Shown: positions 16,872 to 25,370 of the stretch, in pieces
How the letters are laid out: the number at the start of each line of letters is the position of its first letter
Numbering within the stretch: the first letter of the stretch is position 1
NCBI RefSeq assembly: GCF_009602465.1
Contig: NZ_WBKP01000007.1
Coordinates: forward strand, 1 to 64,000
Origin: Cumulibacter manganitolerans
GTDB taxonomy: Bacteria; Actinomycetota; Actinomycetes; Mycobacteriales; Antricoccaceae
Length of the DNA: 64,000 nt
Reading direction: 5' to 3'
Notes under the pieces: generated by a model
What the model was told of the DNA's origin: nothing
Seen by the model: the letters and a program-made list of their open reading frames with translations, nothing else
Databases searched by the model: none
Position numbers and translations under genes: made by a program

Positions 16872-17332
16872 CGAACGAGGACAAGAAGATCGAGGTCGAG
16901 CGGGTCATCGACCAGCCCGCAGACGTGCTGTTCGAGGTGCTGTCCAATCCGCAGCGGCATCCCGAGATCGACGGCTCGGGCATGGTCCGTGCGGACGAGA
17001 AGACCGACCGCATCCAGGAGGTCGGCCAGGTGTTCCGGATGAACATGCACAACGACGTGCTGGGCGACTACCAGACCGACAACGTCGTTACCGGCTACGA
17101 GCACAACAAGCTGCTGGCCTGGAAGACCGGTATGGCCGACAAGGAGCCTGCGGGCTGGCAGTGGGTATGGGAGCTCGAGCCGGAGGGGCCCGGGTCGACC
17201 ATCGTACGGCACACGTACGACTGGAGCGGGGTCACCGACAAGGGGGTTCTGCAGCGCATCCCGTTCCCGCTGATCTCGCAGGACGCGATGCAGGAGAGCC
17301 TGTCCCGCCTCGCCGCGGCCGCCGGCAGCTAG
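16868..17332 (+). CDS. SRPBCC family protein
   Basis: A 154-residue START-like fold protein: IEVERVIDQPADVLFEVLSNPQRHPEIDGSG is the characteristic first strand and helix, and the W-containing central strands (LAWKTGMADKEPAGWQWVWELEP) and C-terminal helix follow. The GTG start overlaps the VOC gene stop. It is followed by a perfect hairpin, so this is the end of the transcript. The ligand is unknown. Confidence 0.82.
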   Translation: MTNEDKKIEVERVIDQPADVLFEVLSNPQRHPEIDGSGMVRADEKTDRIQEVGQVFRMNMHNDVLGDYQTDNVVTGYEHNKLLAWKTGMADKEPAGWQWVWELEPEGPGSTIVRHTYDWSGVTDKGVLQRIPFPLISQDAMQESLSRLAAAAGS

Positions 17333-17346
17333 GCAACGGAACCATA

Positions 17347-17379
17347 ACGATCGACCCCGCCGACGGCGGGGTCGATCGT
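17347..17379 (+). terminator. Perfect 15-bp hairpin terminator
   Basis: ACGATCGACCCCGCC at 17347-17361 pairs exactly with 17365-17379 across the three-base loop GAC, 14 bp past the SRPBCC stop. GTT follows, not a long T run. Confidence 0.85.
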
Positions 17380-17458
17380 CGTTCGGGGGCGCGTTTCTGA
17401 CAGATTGCTCTCAGCATCGCCGAACGCCTGACCTGCAGGCCTGCCCCCGAGGAGCACG

Positions 17459-18319
17459 ATGAAGAAGTTCACCCGGTCCGTGGTCGGCGTCCTCGCCGCC
17501 GCGGCGACCGCCTTGCTGACCCCCGCGCCGGCGTCCGCGATCACCGGTGGCACCGCCGACGGTGACGCGCATCCCAGCGTCGGGATGATCGTGTTCTACG
17601 AGAACGGCGGACGGTACCGCTGCTCCGCGACGCTGGTGTCGCCGACCGTCCTGCTGACCGCGGCGCACTGCACCGCCGGCACGGCCGGGAAGACGGCCGT
17701 CACCTTCGACTCGGTGATCGCCGAGGCGCCGCCGTCCGGGCTGCCGGTCGCCGACGACCCGGCCGCCGGCTACACGTCGACGGAGATCACCCACGGCGGC
17801 TATCTCGCCGGGACGTCGCACGCTCACCCGGACTACTCCGACTTCACCGACATGCAGAACTGGAACGACGTCGGCGTGGTCCAGCTCGACGAGCCGGTGC
17901 AGGGCATCACCCCGTCCCCGATCGCGCCGCCGGACTACCTCGAGCAGTTCCAGCAGCCCACGCTGAACAAGACGCTGTTCACGATCGTCGGCTACGGCAC
18001 CGAGGTGCGCAAGCCGGACGCCGGCCCGCAGAAGCCCACCCCGATGAGCTACCCGCTGCTGCGGCGGGTCGCCGAGGCGCCCGGGCAGAAGCTCACCCCG
18101 CAGATCCTGCAGGTCAACGGCAACCCGAACGACACCAAGGGCACCGGCGGCTCGTGCTTCGGAGACTCCGGCGGTCCGACGTTCCACAGTGGGTACGTGG
18201 TGACCGTGACGTCGTACGGGTACACCGACAACTGCCGCTACCTCGACGGCCTGCAGCGCGTCGACATCGCGAGCGTGCAGGACTGGCTGGCGACCTACGA
18301 GGTCCGTCCCGCGTCGTGA
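17459..18319 (+). CDS. Secreted trypsin-like serine protease
   Basis: A 286-residue S1-family protease with a clear Sec signal peptide (MKKFTRSVVGVLAAAATALL) and a likely signal-peptidase site after ASA27. There is little propeptide; mature chains of this type start at or near ITGGT. The catalytic triad is visible: H70 in TAAHC, D137 in NDVGVVQL and S237 in CFGDSGGP. Cysteines are placed for the usual disulfides. It acts outside the cell; the substrate is unknown. The stop overlaps the GTG of the mutarotase gene, an unexpected pairing of unrelated products. Confidence 0.92.
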   Translation: MKKFTRSVVGVLAAAATALLTPAPASAITGGTADGDAHPSVGMIVFYENGGRYRCSATLVSPTVLLTAAHCTAGTAGKTAVTFDSVIAEAPPSGLPVADDPAAGYTSTEITHGGYLAGTSHAHPDYSDFTDMQNWNDVGVVQLDEPVQGITPSPIAPPDYLEQFQQPTLNKTLFTIVGYGTEVRKPDAGPQKPTPMSYPLLRRVAEAPGQKLTPQILQVNGNPNDTKGTGGSCFGDSGGPTFHSGYVVTVTSYGYTDNCRYLDGLQRVDIASVQDWLATYEVRPAS

Positions 18320-19161
18320 GCGTCGTAGAGGTCCACGAGGCGCAGCTCCTGGAGGGCCGCTATGCGGTGAGCCCGCACGGCGCGCAGGTGACGTCGTGGT
18401 GGAGCGCGCGGTACGGGGACCTGCTGTACCTGTCCTCGGCCGCGCGCTTCGAGGCCGGCAAGGCGATCCGCGGCGGCATCCCGATCTGCTTCCCGTGGTT
18501 CGCCGGCGGTCCGTCCGGCGACCGGGCGCCCGCGCACGGCTTCGCGCGGCTGGCGCGCTGGCGGGAGATCACGTGGGACGTCGACGAGCAGCGCAGCCGG
18601 CTGCGCGCCGGCTACCTGCTCGACCCCTCGGCTGCCGGCCGCGCCGCGCCGGGGAGCGACAGCCCCTTCGTGCTGCGGTACGACCTGGAGCTGACGCCGC
18701 GCTCGGGCCGGTTCACCCTCCGGATCGAGAACCGCTCCGCGGCGCCGGCCGGCTGCGAGGCGGCCCTGCACACGTATCTGCGGGTGGGCGACGCGACCTC
18801 CGTCGCCCTCCACGGACTGGACGGCGCGACGTACGCCGACAAGACCGCCGGTGGGACGCGACGGTCGCAACGCGGACCGCTCACGCTCGGCCCGGAGGTC
18901 GACCGCGTCTACGACTGCGCCGGGGACGTCACGCTCCAGGACCCGGCGCTCGCCCGGTCGTTGCTGGTCCGCGCGGGCGGCGCTTCGCAAACGGTCGTGT
19001 GGAACCCGGGTGAGACCAAGGCCGCTGCGCTGGCGGACGTCGGGGCGGGGGAGTGGCGATCGTTCGTGTGCGTCGAGGCCGCCGCGGTGGGCGAGGACGC
19101 GATCCGGCTGGGCGCGGGACAGTCGCACGAGCTGGCCCAGGAGATCGTGCCCGGCGCCTAG
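18316..19161 (+). CDS. D-hexose-6-phosphate mutarotase / aldose-1-epimerase family
   Basis: A 281-residue beta-sandwich epimerase. Conserved segments are SPHGAQVTSWWS, IRGGIPICFPWFA with GDRAPAHGFARL (catalytic histidine), LHTYLRVGD, DKTAG and VVWNPGETKAAALADVG, all matching the YeaD-type glucose-6-phosphate 1-epimerase group. GTG 18316 overlaps the protease stop by 4 bp. Its last four bases overlap the convergent CoA-transferase gene. Confidence 0.9.
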   Translation: MSVVEVHEAQLLEGRYAVSPHGAQVTSWWSARYGDLLYLSSAARFEAGKAIRGGIPICFPWFAGGPSGDRAPAHGFARLARWREITWDVDEQRSRLRAGYLLDPSAAGRAAPGSDSPFVLRYDLELTPRSGRFTLRIENRSAAPAGCEAALHTYLRVGDATSVALHGLDGATYADKTAGGTRRSQRGPLTLGPEVDRVYDCAGDVTLQDPALARSLLVRAGGASQTVVWNPGETKAAALADVGAGEWRSFVCVEAAAVGEDAIRLGAGQSHELAQEIVPGA

Positions 19162-19796
19162 AGGTGCAGGGTCGCCTCGGTCGACGCGACCAGCTGCTCG
19201 GTGCTCACGCCGGGGCCGAGCTCGACGAGGTGCAGGCCGTCGTCCTCCACCTGCAGGACGGCGAGGTCGGTGTACAGCCGGTCGACGCAGCGGGTCGCGG
19301 TGAGCGGGTAGCGGCAGTCGCGGACCACCTTGGAGCGACCGTCCTTCGTCGTGTGGGTCATCATCACGAACACCCGCTTGGCGCCGATCGCGAGGTCCAT
19401 GGCACCGCCCACGGCCGGTGCCAGGGTGGGCTCACCGGTCGACCAGTTGGCCAGGTCCCCGCGCTCGGAGACCTCGAAGCCGCCGAGCACGCAGATGTCG
19501 AGGTGGCCGCCGCGCATGATCATGAACGAGTCGGTGTGATGGAAGATCGCGCCGCCGCGCAGCAGCGTGACCGGCTGCTTGCCGGCGTTGATCAGCTCGG
19601 GGTCGAACTGCTCCGGCGTCGGGGTCGGCCCCATGCCGAGGATCCCGTTCTCGCTGTGCAGCAGGATCTCCTTGTCGGCCGGCAGCGCGTCCCCGACCAT
19701 GGTCGGCATCCCGATGCCGAGGTTCACGTACGAGCCGTCGGGGATGTCCTGCGCGACCCGGGCCGCCATCTGCGCACGGGTGAATCCGACGCTCAT
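19158..19796 (-). CDS. 3-oxoacid CoA-transferase subunit B
   Basis: Beta subunit of a class I CoA-transferase that moves CoA from succinyl-CoA to a 3-oxoacid. The 212 residues include the catalytic glutamate in HSENGILGMGP and the glycine-rich GGAMDLAIGAKRV. The sequence could belong to a 3-oxoadipate transferase (PcaJ) or an acetoacetate/3-ketoacid transferase (ScoB); with no other aromatic-acid genes here, I do not choose. ATG overlaps the subunit A stop (ATGA), giving equimolar synthesis. Confidence 0.9.
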   Translation of the reverse strand: MSVGFTRAQMAARVAQDIPDGSYVNLGIGMPTMVGDALPADKEILLHSENGILGMGPTPTPEQFDPELINAGKQPVTLLRGGAIFHHTDSFMIMRGGHLDICVLGGFEVSERGDLANWSTGEPTLAPAVGGAMDLAIGAKRVFVMMTHTTKDGRSKVVRDCRYPLTATRCVDRLYTDLAVLQVEDDGLHLVELGPGVSTEQLVASTEATLHL

Positions 19797-20464
19797 GCGC
19801 GCTCTCCGATCTGTACGACCCGGTCGACGAAGATGCCGGGCGTGACGATGTGCTCAGGGTCGAGCTCACCGAGCTCGGCAAACGACCGCACCTGCACGAT
19901 GGTCGTGTCGGCGGCCGCGGCCATGGTGGGGCCGAAGTTGCGCGCCGCCAGGTGGTAGACGAGGTTGCCCCAGCGGTCGGCCGTCTCGGCGTGCACGAGG
20001 GCGATGTCGGCCGGCAGCGGGTCCTCCAGGACGTGCAGCCGGCCGTTGATCATCCGGGTCTCCTTGCCCTTGGCCAGCTCGGTGTCCGCGCCGGTGGGCG
20101 TGAAGAAGCCGCCGAGGCCGGCCGCCGCGGCGCGCATCCGCTCGGTGAGGGTGCCCTGCGGAACCAGCTCCAACTCCACCGAGCCCTCCTCCCAGCGCTG
20201 CTTGAACCAGTGCGAGCCGACGGAGCGGGGGTAGGAGCAGATGAGCCGGGCGACGCGGCCCTCCCGCAGCAGGGCGGCGACGTCGCTCTCACCGGCACCG
20301 CCGTTGTTGGTGATGATGGTGAGGTCGCGGACGCCCAGGTCCAGCATCGCGTGCGTGAGCTCGACGGGGACACCGGAGTCGCCGAACCCGCTGATCATCA
20401 CGGCCATGCCGTCGGTGATGCCGGCTACGGCGTCCTCGAGGGACGGCACGCGCTTGTCGATCAT
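19793..20464 (-). CDS. 3-oxoacid CoA-transferase subunit A
   Basis: Alpha subunit, 223 residues, with family motifs DGMAVMISGFGDSGVP, TIITNNGGAGE, ELELVPQGTLTERMRAAAAG and the DRWGNLVYHLAARNFGP segment. It partners the overlapping subunit B gene. I place the start at ATG 20464 behind GGGAGC; an in-frame ATG 11 codons upstream is possible. The wider window contains other beta-oxidation-type genes (acyl-CoA synthetase, thioesterase, acyl-CoA dehydrogenase), consistent with short-chain acid activation. Confidence 0.9.
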   Translation of the reverse strand: MIDKRVPSLEDAVAGITDGMAVMISGFGDSGVPVELTHAMLDLGVRDLTIITNNGGAGESDVAALLREGRVARLICSYPRSVGSHWFKQRWEEGSVELELVPQGTLTERMRAAAAGLGGFFTPTGADTELAKGKETRMINGRLHVLEDPLPADIALVHAETADRWGNLVYHLAARNFGPTMAAAADTTIVQVRSFAELGELDPEHIVTPGIFVDRVVQIGERA

Positions 20465-20547
20465 TCTGCTCCCAGGGGTGTGTAGACCGTTGCTCATGCT
20501 AACGAACGCACCCGGTGCCGGCGAGCACGGGATGCGCCACGGTGCGG

Positions 20548-21540
20548 CTAGGCCTCCGGGATCGGCCGCGGCTCCTGATGACGCGACGCGCCGTGAATGG
20601 CGACCTTCCTGCTGAGCTCGATCTCCGCAGGAAAGTCGCCGTAGGCGCGTGGGTCCTCGATCGGCTCGAGGTGGCAGGTCACCTCCACGCCGTCGAACTC
20701 GCGGGCCACGGCCGTCTCGATCTCCTCGACGAGATCGTGCCCGCGCCACACCGTCCAGGCGCCCGGCACCAGCACGTGCATCTCGGCGTACCGCTGGTGG
20801 CCGGCCATCCGAGAACGCAGCGCGTGGATGTCGACCTCGTCGGTGCGAAAGGCCCGCACGATCGTCGCCAGCCGCTGGTTCTCCTCCTTCGACCAGGAGA
20901 CGTCCATCAGGCCCTCGGTCGACTCGAACACCAGGCGGTAACCGGCCACCAGGATGTTCAGGCCCACCGCGATCGCGATCGCCGGGTCGAGCCACGGCAG
21001 ACCGGTCAGCCCCACGAGCAGCACGCCGAGCACGACGCCGGCCGACGTCCACACGTCGGTCATCAGGTGCTTGCCGTCGGCGTGCAGCGTGTGCGACGTG
21101 TAGCGCCGGGCCGCGCGCAGCAGCACCACCGCGACGGCGCCGTTGATCAGCGACGCGACGACCGACACGGCAAGGCCGAAGCCGATGTTCTCGATCGCGC
21201 GGGGCGTGATGAGCCGTTCGATGCCCGTATAGATGATGAACGCCGCCGCGAGGAAGATCATGATCCCCTCGATCCACGCCGAGAAGTACTCGGCCTTGCT
21301 GTGGCCGAAGTTGTGGTTCTTGTCGGCCGGCTTGGCGGCGATGTGCAGCACGAACAGGGCGACGACCGCCGCGACGAGGTTCACGATCGACTCGGCGGCG
21401 TCCGACAGCAGGCCGACCGAGCCGGTGAGCAGGTAGGCACCGAACTTCAGCACGATCGTGGCGAGCGCCGCAGCGATCGACAGCCAGGCGAAACGAGTCA
21501 GGTTCCGGGGCGCGCGGGCGTGGGGGTTGGTCGTCGGCAC
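20548..21540 (-). CDS. Cation diffusion facilitator transporter
   Basis: A 330-residue CDF-family divalent metal/H+ antiporter. It shows membrane helix 2 with LLSDAAESIVNLVAA (metal-site aspartate) and helix 5 with the HADGKHLMTDVW metal-site His/Asp pair. A C-terminal cytoplasmic ferredoxin-like dimerisation domain follows (VDIHALRSRMAGHQRYAEMHV). The metal (zinc, iron or cobalt) cannot be read. It starts at GTG 21540 (MPTTNPHARAP) and is divergent from the transglutaminase gene. Confidence 0.9.
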   Translation of the reverse strand: MPTTNPHARAPRNLTRFAWLSIAAALATIVLKFGAYLLTGSVGLLSDAAESIVNLVAAVVALFVLHIAAKPADKNHNFGHSKAEYFSAWIEGIMIFLAAAFIIYTGIERLITPRAIENIGFGLAVSVVASLINGAVAVVLLRAARRYTSHTLHADGKHLMTDVWTSAGVVLGVLLVGLTGLPWLDPAIAIAVGLNILVAGYRLVFESTEGLMDVSWSKEENQRLATIVRAFRTDEVDIHALRSRMAGHQRYAEMHVLVPGAWTVWRGHDLVEEIETAVAREFDGVEVTCHLEPIEDPRAYGDFPAEIELSRKVAIHGASRHQEPRPIPEA

Positions 21541-21623
21541 GGCTCGATTATCGCCGATCGGCGCGCGCGACGCAGCGGGAGTGTGATTCGCGCGGTCCGG
21601 CTGCGCGCAGCGCCCGAACCCAA

Positions 21624-21629
21624 TAGGGT
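21624..21629 (+). promoter_or_regulatory. -10-like box, probable leaderless transglutaminase gene
   Basis: TAGGGT lies seven bases before ATG 21637, with no Shine-Dalgarno sequence. A transcript would begin at or next to the start codon. Confidence 0.45.
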
Positions 21630-21636
21630 CGTCCGC

Positions 21637-22452
21637 ATGCGTATCAGAGTCGGCTTCGACATCCACCTCGGCGTGTGGGCGCCGACCCGCGTCATCCACA
21701 TGCTGCGGGTGCACCCGTCCCGGCGCCAGGACATCGTCGGGGAGGAGACGATCACCGTCACCGGTGGACTGCCGCCGGCGCAGTACGTCGACTCGTTCGG
21801 CAACCTGTGCGGCTATGTCGACGTGATGGAGCCCGTCGACGCGGTGAAGCTGACCGGCGAGGCGATCGTGGAGTGCTCGGACGAGCCGGACCCGGTCGAC
21901 CTCGGCGCGCAGCAGCACGCGGTCACCGCCCTGCCGCACGAGGTGCACCAGTTCCTGCTGCCGAGCCGGTACTGCGACTTCGACAGCGACCTCATGCAGG
22001 TCGCGTGGGACACCTTCGGCAAGGTCCCCGAGGGCTGGGAGCGGGTGCAGGCGATCAGCGACTTCACGCACGAGCGCATCACCTTCGACTACCAGAAGGC
22101 GCGCGCCAACCGCACTGCGCTGGACGGCTACCGCGAGCAGGTCGGGGTGTGCCGCGACTTCGCGCACCTGTTCGTCGCGCTCTGCCGCGCGATGAACCTC
22201 CCCGCCCGCTACGTGACCGGCTACCTCGGCGAGCACGGCGTGCCCGCGAGTGGGGACCCCGGCGACTTCTCGGCCTGGTCGGAGGTCTACCTCGGCGGCA
22301 AGTGGCACACCTTCGACGCCCGGCACAACGCCCGGCGCATCGGACGGGTCGTCATCGCGCGGGGCCGGGACGCGGCCGACGTCCCGATCACCATGTGCTT
22401 CGGCCCCAACGTCCTCAAGAAGTTCCACGTCGTCTCCGAAGAGGTGGATTAG
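21637..22452 (+). CDS. Transglutaminase-like cysteine protein
   Basis: A 271-residue cytosolic protein with the transglutaminase/protease core: C172 in GVCRDFAHLFVALCRAM, then H224 and D227 in GKWHTFDARHN. These form the canonical Cys-His-Asp triad. The N-terminal 130 residues resemble the beta-sandwich found in bacterial transglutaminase-like proteins. No signal peptide is present. Family members act as proteases, amidases or cross-linkers; the substrate here is unknown. The DUF1330 gene begins 2 bp downstream. Confidence 0.88.
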   Translation: MRIRVGFDIHLGVWAPTRVIHMLRVHPSRRQDIVGEETITVTGGLPPAQYVDSFGNLCGYVDVMEPVDAVKLTGEAIVECSDEPDPVDLGAQQHAVTALPHEVHQFLLPSRYCDFDSDLMQVAWDTFGKVPEGWERVQAISDFTHERITFDYQKARANRTALDGYREQVGVCRDFAHLFVALCRAMNLPARYVTGYLGEHGVPASGDPGDFSAWSEVYLGGKWHTFDARHNARRIGRVVIARGRDAADVPITMCFGPNVLKKFHVVSEEVD

Positions 22453-22454
22453 CC

Positions 22455-22763
22455 ATGCCCAACGGTTACTGGATCGCGCGCGTCGACGTCAGCGACGAGA
22501 GCAAGTACCAGCAGTACGTCGCCGCGAACGCGGCCGCCTTCGCGAAGTACGGCGCGCGCTTCCTGGTCCGCGGCGGCGACCACGACACGGTCGAGGGGAC
22601 CGGCCGCGCCCGCAACGTGGTCATCGAGTTCCCGTCGTACGAGCAGGCGTTGGAGTGCTACCACTCGCCGGAGTACCAGTACGCGAAGTCGTTGCGCGCC
22701 GGTGCCGGCGACGCGGACATCACCGTCGTCTCCGGCTACGACGGGCCGCAGCCGACGGCCTAG
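22455..22763 (+). CDS. DUF1330 family protein
   Basis: A 102-residue dimeric alpha-beta barrel type protein: GYWIARVDVSDESKYQQYVAAN, RFLVRGGDHDTVEGTGRARN and FPSYEQALECYHSPEYQ are diagnostic of DUF1330. The function is undefined. It is co-transcribed with the transglutaminase gene (2-bp gap). Confidence 0.88.
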   Translation: MPNGYWIARVDVSDESKYQQYVAANAAAFAKYGARFLVRGGDHDTVEGTGRARNVVIEFPSYEQALECYHSPEYQYAKSLRAGAGDADITVVSGYDGPQPTA

Positions 22764-22775
22764 CGATCCTGCCGG

Positions 22776-23609
22776 TCAGCCGGTCCGGCGGTGCCAGTGT
22801 GCCGGGCGGGTCACCCCGGGCGGCAGCGTGGTCAGCTCGTCGCCGCGCGCGGCGTTGAGCTGCGGCTGGGTCAGGAACAACGCGCCCGCGAGCGCGGCCC
22901 CGCGCAGGTCGCAGTCGCGCAGGTCCGCACCCAGCAGATCGGCGCCGCTCAGATCGTTCCCGGCCAGGTTCGCGCCGATCAGGACCGCTCCGCGCAGCGA
23001 CCCGCCGACGAGCCGGGTCGCCCGCAGGTCCCGCCCCGCGAGGTCGGCGTGCGCGTGGTCCTCGCCACCGCGGCGCAGCCGGGTGCTGACGGTCGTCAGG
23101 AACGCGCCGACCCTGCTGCGCAGCGGACCGATCGGCGCCCAGAGCTCGTCGGTCGTCTGCTCCGTCGCCGCGGACGCCTCGACGCGGTCCGCGGCGGCCA
23201 GCGCCACGCGCAGCAGCTCGTCGCGACCGGACCGCATCGCCGCGGGCACCGGTGCGTGCCGCAGCAGGAAAACGACCTCATGCGCGGCCTGCAGTGCGGA
23301 GAAGGCCGCGAACAGCCGACCCGGCACCGGGGCGTCGCGCCACGATCCGCGCGCCGCGGTGAGCCGCTGACCCGCGCCGTAGCACTCGTACACGGTGCAT
23401 CCCGACCAACCGGACTCGCGCAGCCGGTGGTGGATGGTGCACCGGTGGTCGGCGCCGAGGTTGGCGCACGGCTCGCCGGCCGGCTTGGCGGCGGCGAAGG
23501 CGCTGCTGCGGGTGATCTGCAGCGCGACGCAGCACAGGCCGCTGCAGCGGGTGCAGTCGCTGGCCAGCTCGAGCTCGTCGGCTCGGGTTCCCGCGCTGCT
23601 GGCGTCCAT
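22776..23609 (-). CDS. Cysteine-cluster plus pentapeptide-repeat protein
   Basis: A 277-residue protein with two unlike parts. Residues 1-75 carry eight or more cysteines (CTRCSGLCC, then spaced Cys up to CTVYECYG), similar to YkgJ-type zinc/iron-chelating domains. Residues about 185-255 are pentapeptide repeats of the A(D/N)LxG type (HADLAGRDLRATRL, GANLAGNDLSGADLLGADLRD), forming a right-handed quadrilateral beta-helix. A helical segment joins them. The metal and target are unknown. It is convergent with DUF1330. Confidence 0.8.
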   Translation of the reverse strand: MDASSAGTRADELELASDCTRCSGLCCVALQITRSSAFAAAKPAGEPCANLGADHRCTIHHRLRESGWSGCTVYECYGAGQRLTAARGSWRDAPVPGRLFAAFSALQAAHEVVFLLRHAPVPAAMRSGRDELLRVALAAADRVEASAATEQTTDELWAPIGPLRSRVGAFLTTVSTRLRRGGEDHAHADLAGRDLRATRLVGGSLRGAVLIGANLAGNDLSGADLLGADLRDCDLRGAALAGALFLTQPQLNAARGDELTTLPPGVTRPAHWHRRTG

Positions 23610-23722
23610 CCCGCGCTCCTCGCTAGGGTCGGTGGCGCGCCGGTGCCGCGCTCTGCCGGTACTGCCGACTCTACGAGAGCACGCGCGCTGCCCACGATGT
23701 GAGTCGCTGTGCCGGGCAACTA

Positions 23723-23737
23723 GTTAGCACTGTTAAC
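23723..23737. promoter_or_regulatory. Candidate operator GTTA-N7-TAAC
   Basis: GTTAGCACTGTTAAC is an inverted repeat 45 bp upstream of the thiolase-like gene, in the divergent region with the pentapeptide gene. It could bind an acyl-CoA-type repressor, but no regulator is adjacent. Confidence 0.35.
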
Positions 23738-23781
23738 GTTGCGCTGATGGCTCTCGTTCGAGCAGAAAGGCCAGGTCGCCG

Positions 23782-24936
23782 ATGGCTTCCTCCCACGCAC
23801 GCATAGCGGGTGCATACGAGCACCCCGGACGGCATCTCCCGGACACCTCCCACGCGGCGATCCACGCCGAGTCGGCGCTCGGCGCCTGCGCGGACGCGGG
23901 CATCACGCTCGCGGACGTCGACGGGTTCTTCTGCTCCGGCGACGCGCCGGGCTTCGGGGCGCTGTCCCTCGCGGACTACATGGGCCTGAAGCTGTCGTAC
24001 GTCGACGTCACCGAGATGGGTGGCTCCTCCCCGGTCGCGCAGGTCGGGCACGCGGCCGCCGCGATCGCAGCCGGCAAGTGCCAGATCGCGCTGATCACCC
24101 TCGGCGGCAAGCCTCGGACCGGCGGCTCGGTGGCGGGTGCCCCGCGCCCCGGCGCCCCGGAGTACTCGTTCGAGAACGTCTATGGCCTGACCACTCCCGG
24201 CGGCTACGCGCTCGCTGCGCGCCGCCACATGCATGAGTACGGCACCACGTCGGCGCAGCTCGCCGCGGTCAAGGTGGCCGCCTCCAAGCATGCGAAGCAC
24301 AACCCGAACGCGTTCCTGCAGAAGGAGGTCACCGTCGACGAGGTGCTCGCCTCGCCGATGGTCAGCGACCCGCTGCACCGGCTGGACTGCTGCGTGGTCA
24401 CCGACGGCGGCGGCGCGCTCATCGTGGTGAGCCCCGAGGTCGCCAAGCGTCTGGATCGCCAGTCGGTCGCACTGCTCGGGCACGGCGAGTCGCCCAAGCT
24501 CGCCGACAACGGGCGGATCGACCTGACCTACACCGGCGCCCGCTGGTCCGGTCCGCGCGCGTTCGAGGAGGCCGGCGTGACGCACGCCGATATCGACTAC
24601 GCGAGCATCTACGACTCCTTCACGATCACCGTCGTGGAGACCATCGAGGATCTCGGCTTCTGCAAGAAGGGCCAGGGCGGCGCGTACGTCGCGGACGGCG
24701 CGCTCGAGGCGCCCGACGGCGCACTGCCGTTCAACACCGACGGTGGGGGCCTGTGCAACAACCACCCCACCAACCGCGGCGGCATCACCAAGGTCATCGA
24801 GGCCGTCCGCCAGCTGCGCGGCGAGGCCCATCCCGCCGTACAGGTCGCCGACTGCGAGATCGCCCTCGCGCACGGGACCGGCGGCAATCTCGGCAATCGC
24901 ATGGGGTCGGCCACGCTGATCCTGGGAAGGGAGTAG
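23782..24936 (+). CDS. Thiolase-fold protein lacking the nucleophilic cysteine
   Basis: A 384-residue thiolase-superfamily protein of the SCP-x/Ltp2 group. Where true thiolases have the acyl-accepting cysteine (Cx[ST]G after the first beta strand), this protein reads VTEMGGSSPVAQ, so Claisen chemistry by the usual route is unlikely. The C-terminal CNNHPTNRGG retains a cysteine and histidine at the second catalytic region. A DUF35 OB-fold gene follows after 3 bp. That combination matches Ltp2-type retro-aldol lyases, which need a DUF35 partner. The role here, aldol cleavage of a side-chain acyl-CoA, is inferred. Confidence 0.82.
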   Translation: MASSHARIAGAYEHPGRHLPDTSHAAIHAESALGACADAGITLADVDGFFCSGDAPGFGALSLADYMGLKLSYVDVTEMGGSSPVAQVGHAAAAIAAGKCQIALITLGGKPRTGGSVAGAPRPGAPEYSFENVYGLTTPGGYALAARRHMHEYGTTSAQLAAVKVAASKHAKHNPNAFLQKEVTVDEVLASPMVSDPLHRLDCCVVTDGGGALIVVSPEVAKRLDRQSVALLGHGESPKLADNGRIDLTYTGARWSGPRAFEEAGVTHADIDYASIYDSFTITVVETIEDLGFCKKGQGGAYVADGALEAPDGALPFNTDGGGLCNNHPTNRGGITKVIEAVRQLRGEAHPAVQVADCEIALAHGTGGNLGNRMGSATLILGRE

Positions 24937-24939
24937 TCG

Positions 24940-25344
24940 ATGAGCGAGCAGCTTCCGACGCCGGAGGTCGTGATCGACCCCGACACTCGTGAGTACTGGG
25001 CCGGCACGACGCGCGGCGTGATCACCCTGCAGCGCTGCGACGACTGCAACGCGGTGATCTGGATGCCGCGGGCGATCTGCCCGGTCTGCCACAAGCAGAG
25101 CCTCTCGAGCTTCGAGGCCAGCGGCAAGGGCACCGTCTACAGCTGGACGCGCACCGCGAAGGGGCTGGCGGAGTACCGCGACGCCGGTCCGTACGTCCTG
25201 GCGTACGTCGAGCTGGAGGAGGGGCCGCGGGTGATGACCAACCTGGTCGGCTTCGACGGCGACCCCGAGATCGGCGCCGCGGTCACCGCGACGTTCGACG
25301 CGGTCGGCGACGACGCGGCGCTGCTTCGGTTCACCCCGGCGTAA
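24940..25344 (+). CDS. DUF35 OB-fold protein with zinc ribbon
   Basis: A 134-residue protein with an N-terminal rubredoxin-like zinc ribbon (CDDCNAVIWMPRAICPVC) and a C-terminal OB fold (GKGTVYSWTRT through TNLVGFDG). DUF35 proteins bind thiolase-like or hydratase subunits and may bind acyl-CoA. It follows the thiolase-like gene by 3 bp and probably forms a complex with it. Confidence 0.9.
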   Translation: MSEQLPTPEVVIDPDTREYWAGTTRGVITLQRCDDCNAVIWMPRAICPVCHKQSLSSFEASGKGTVYSWTRTAKGLAEYRDAGPYVLAYVELEEGPRVMTNLVGFDGDPEIGAAVTATFDAVGDDAALLRFTPA

Positions 25345-25370
25345 CCGACGACGAACGAGGGGACACCATC

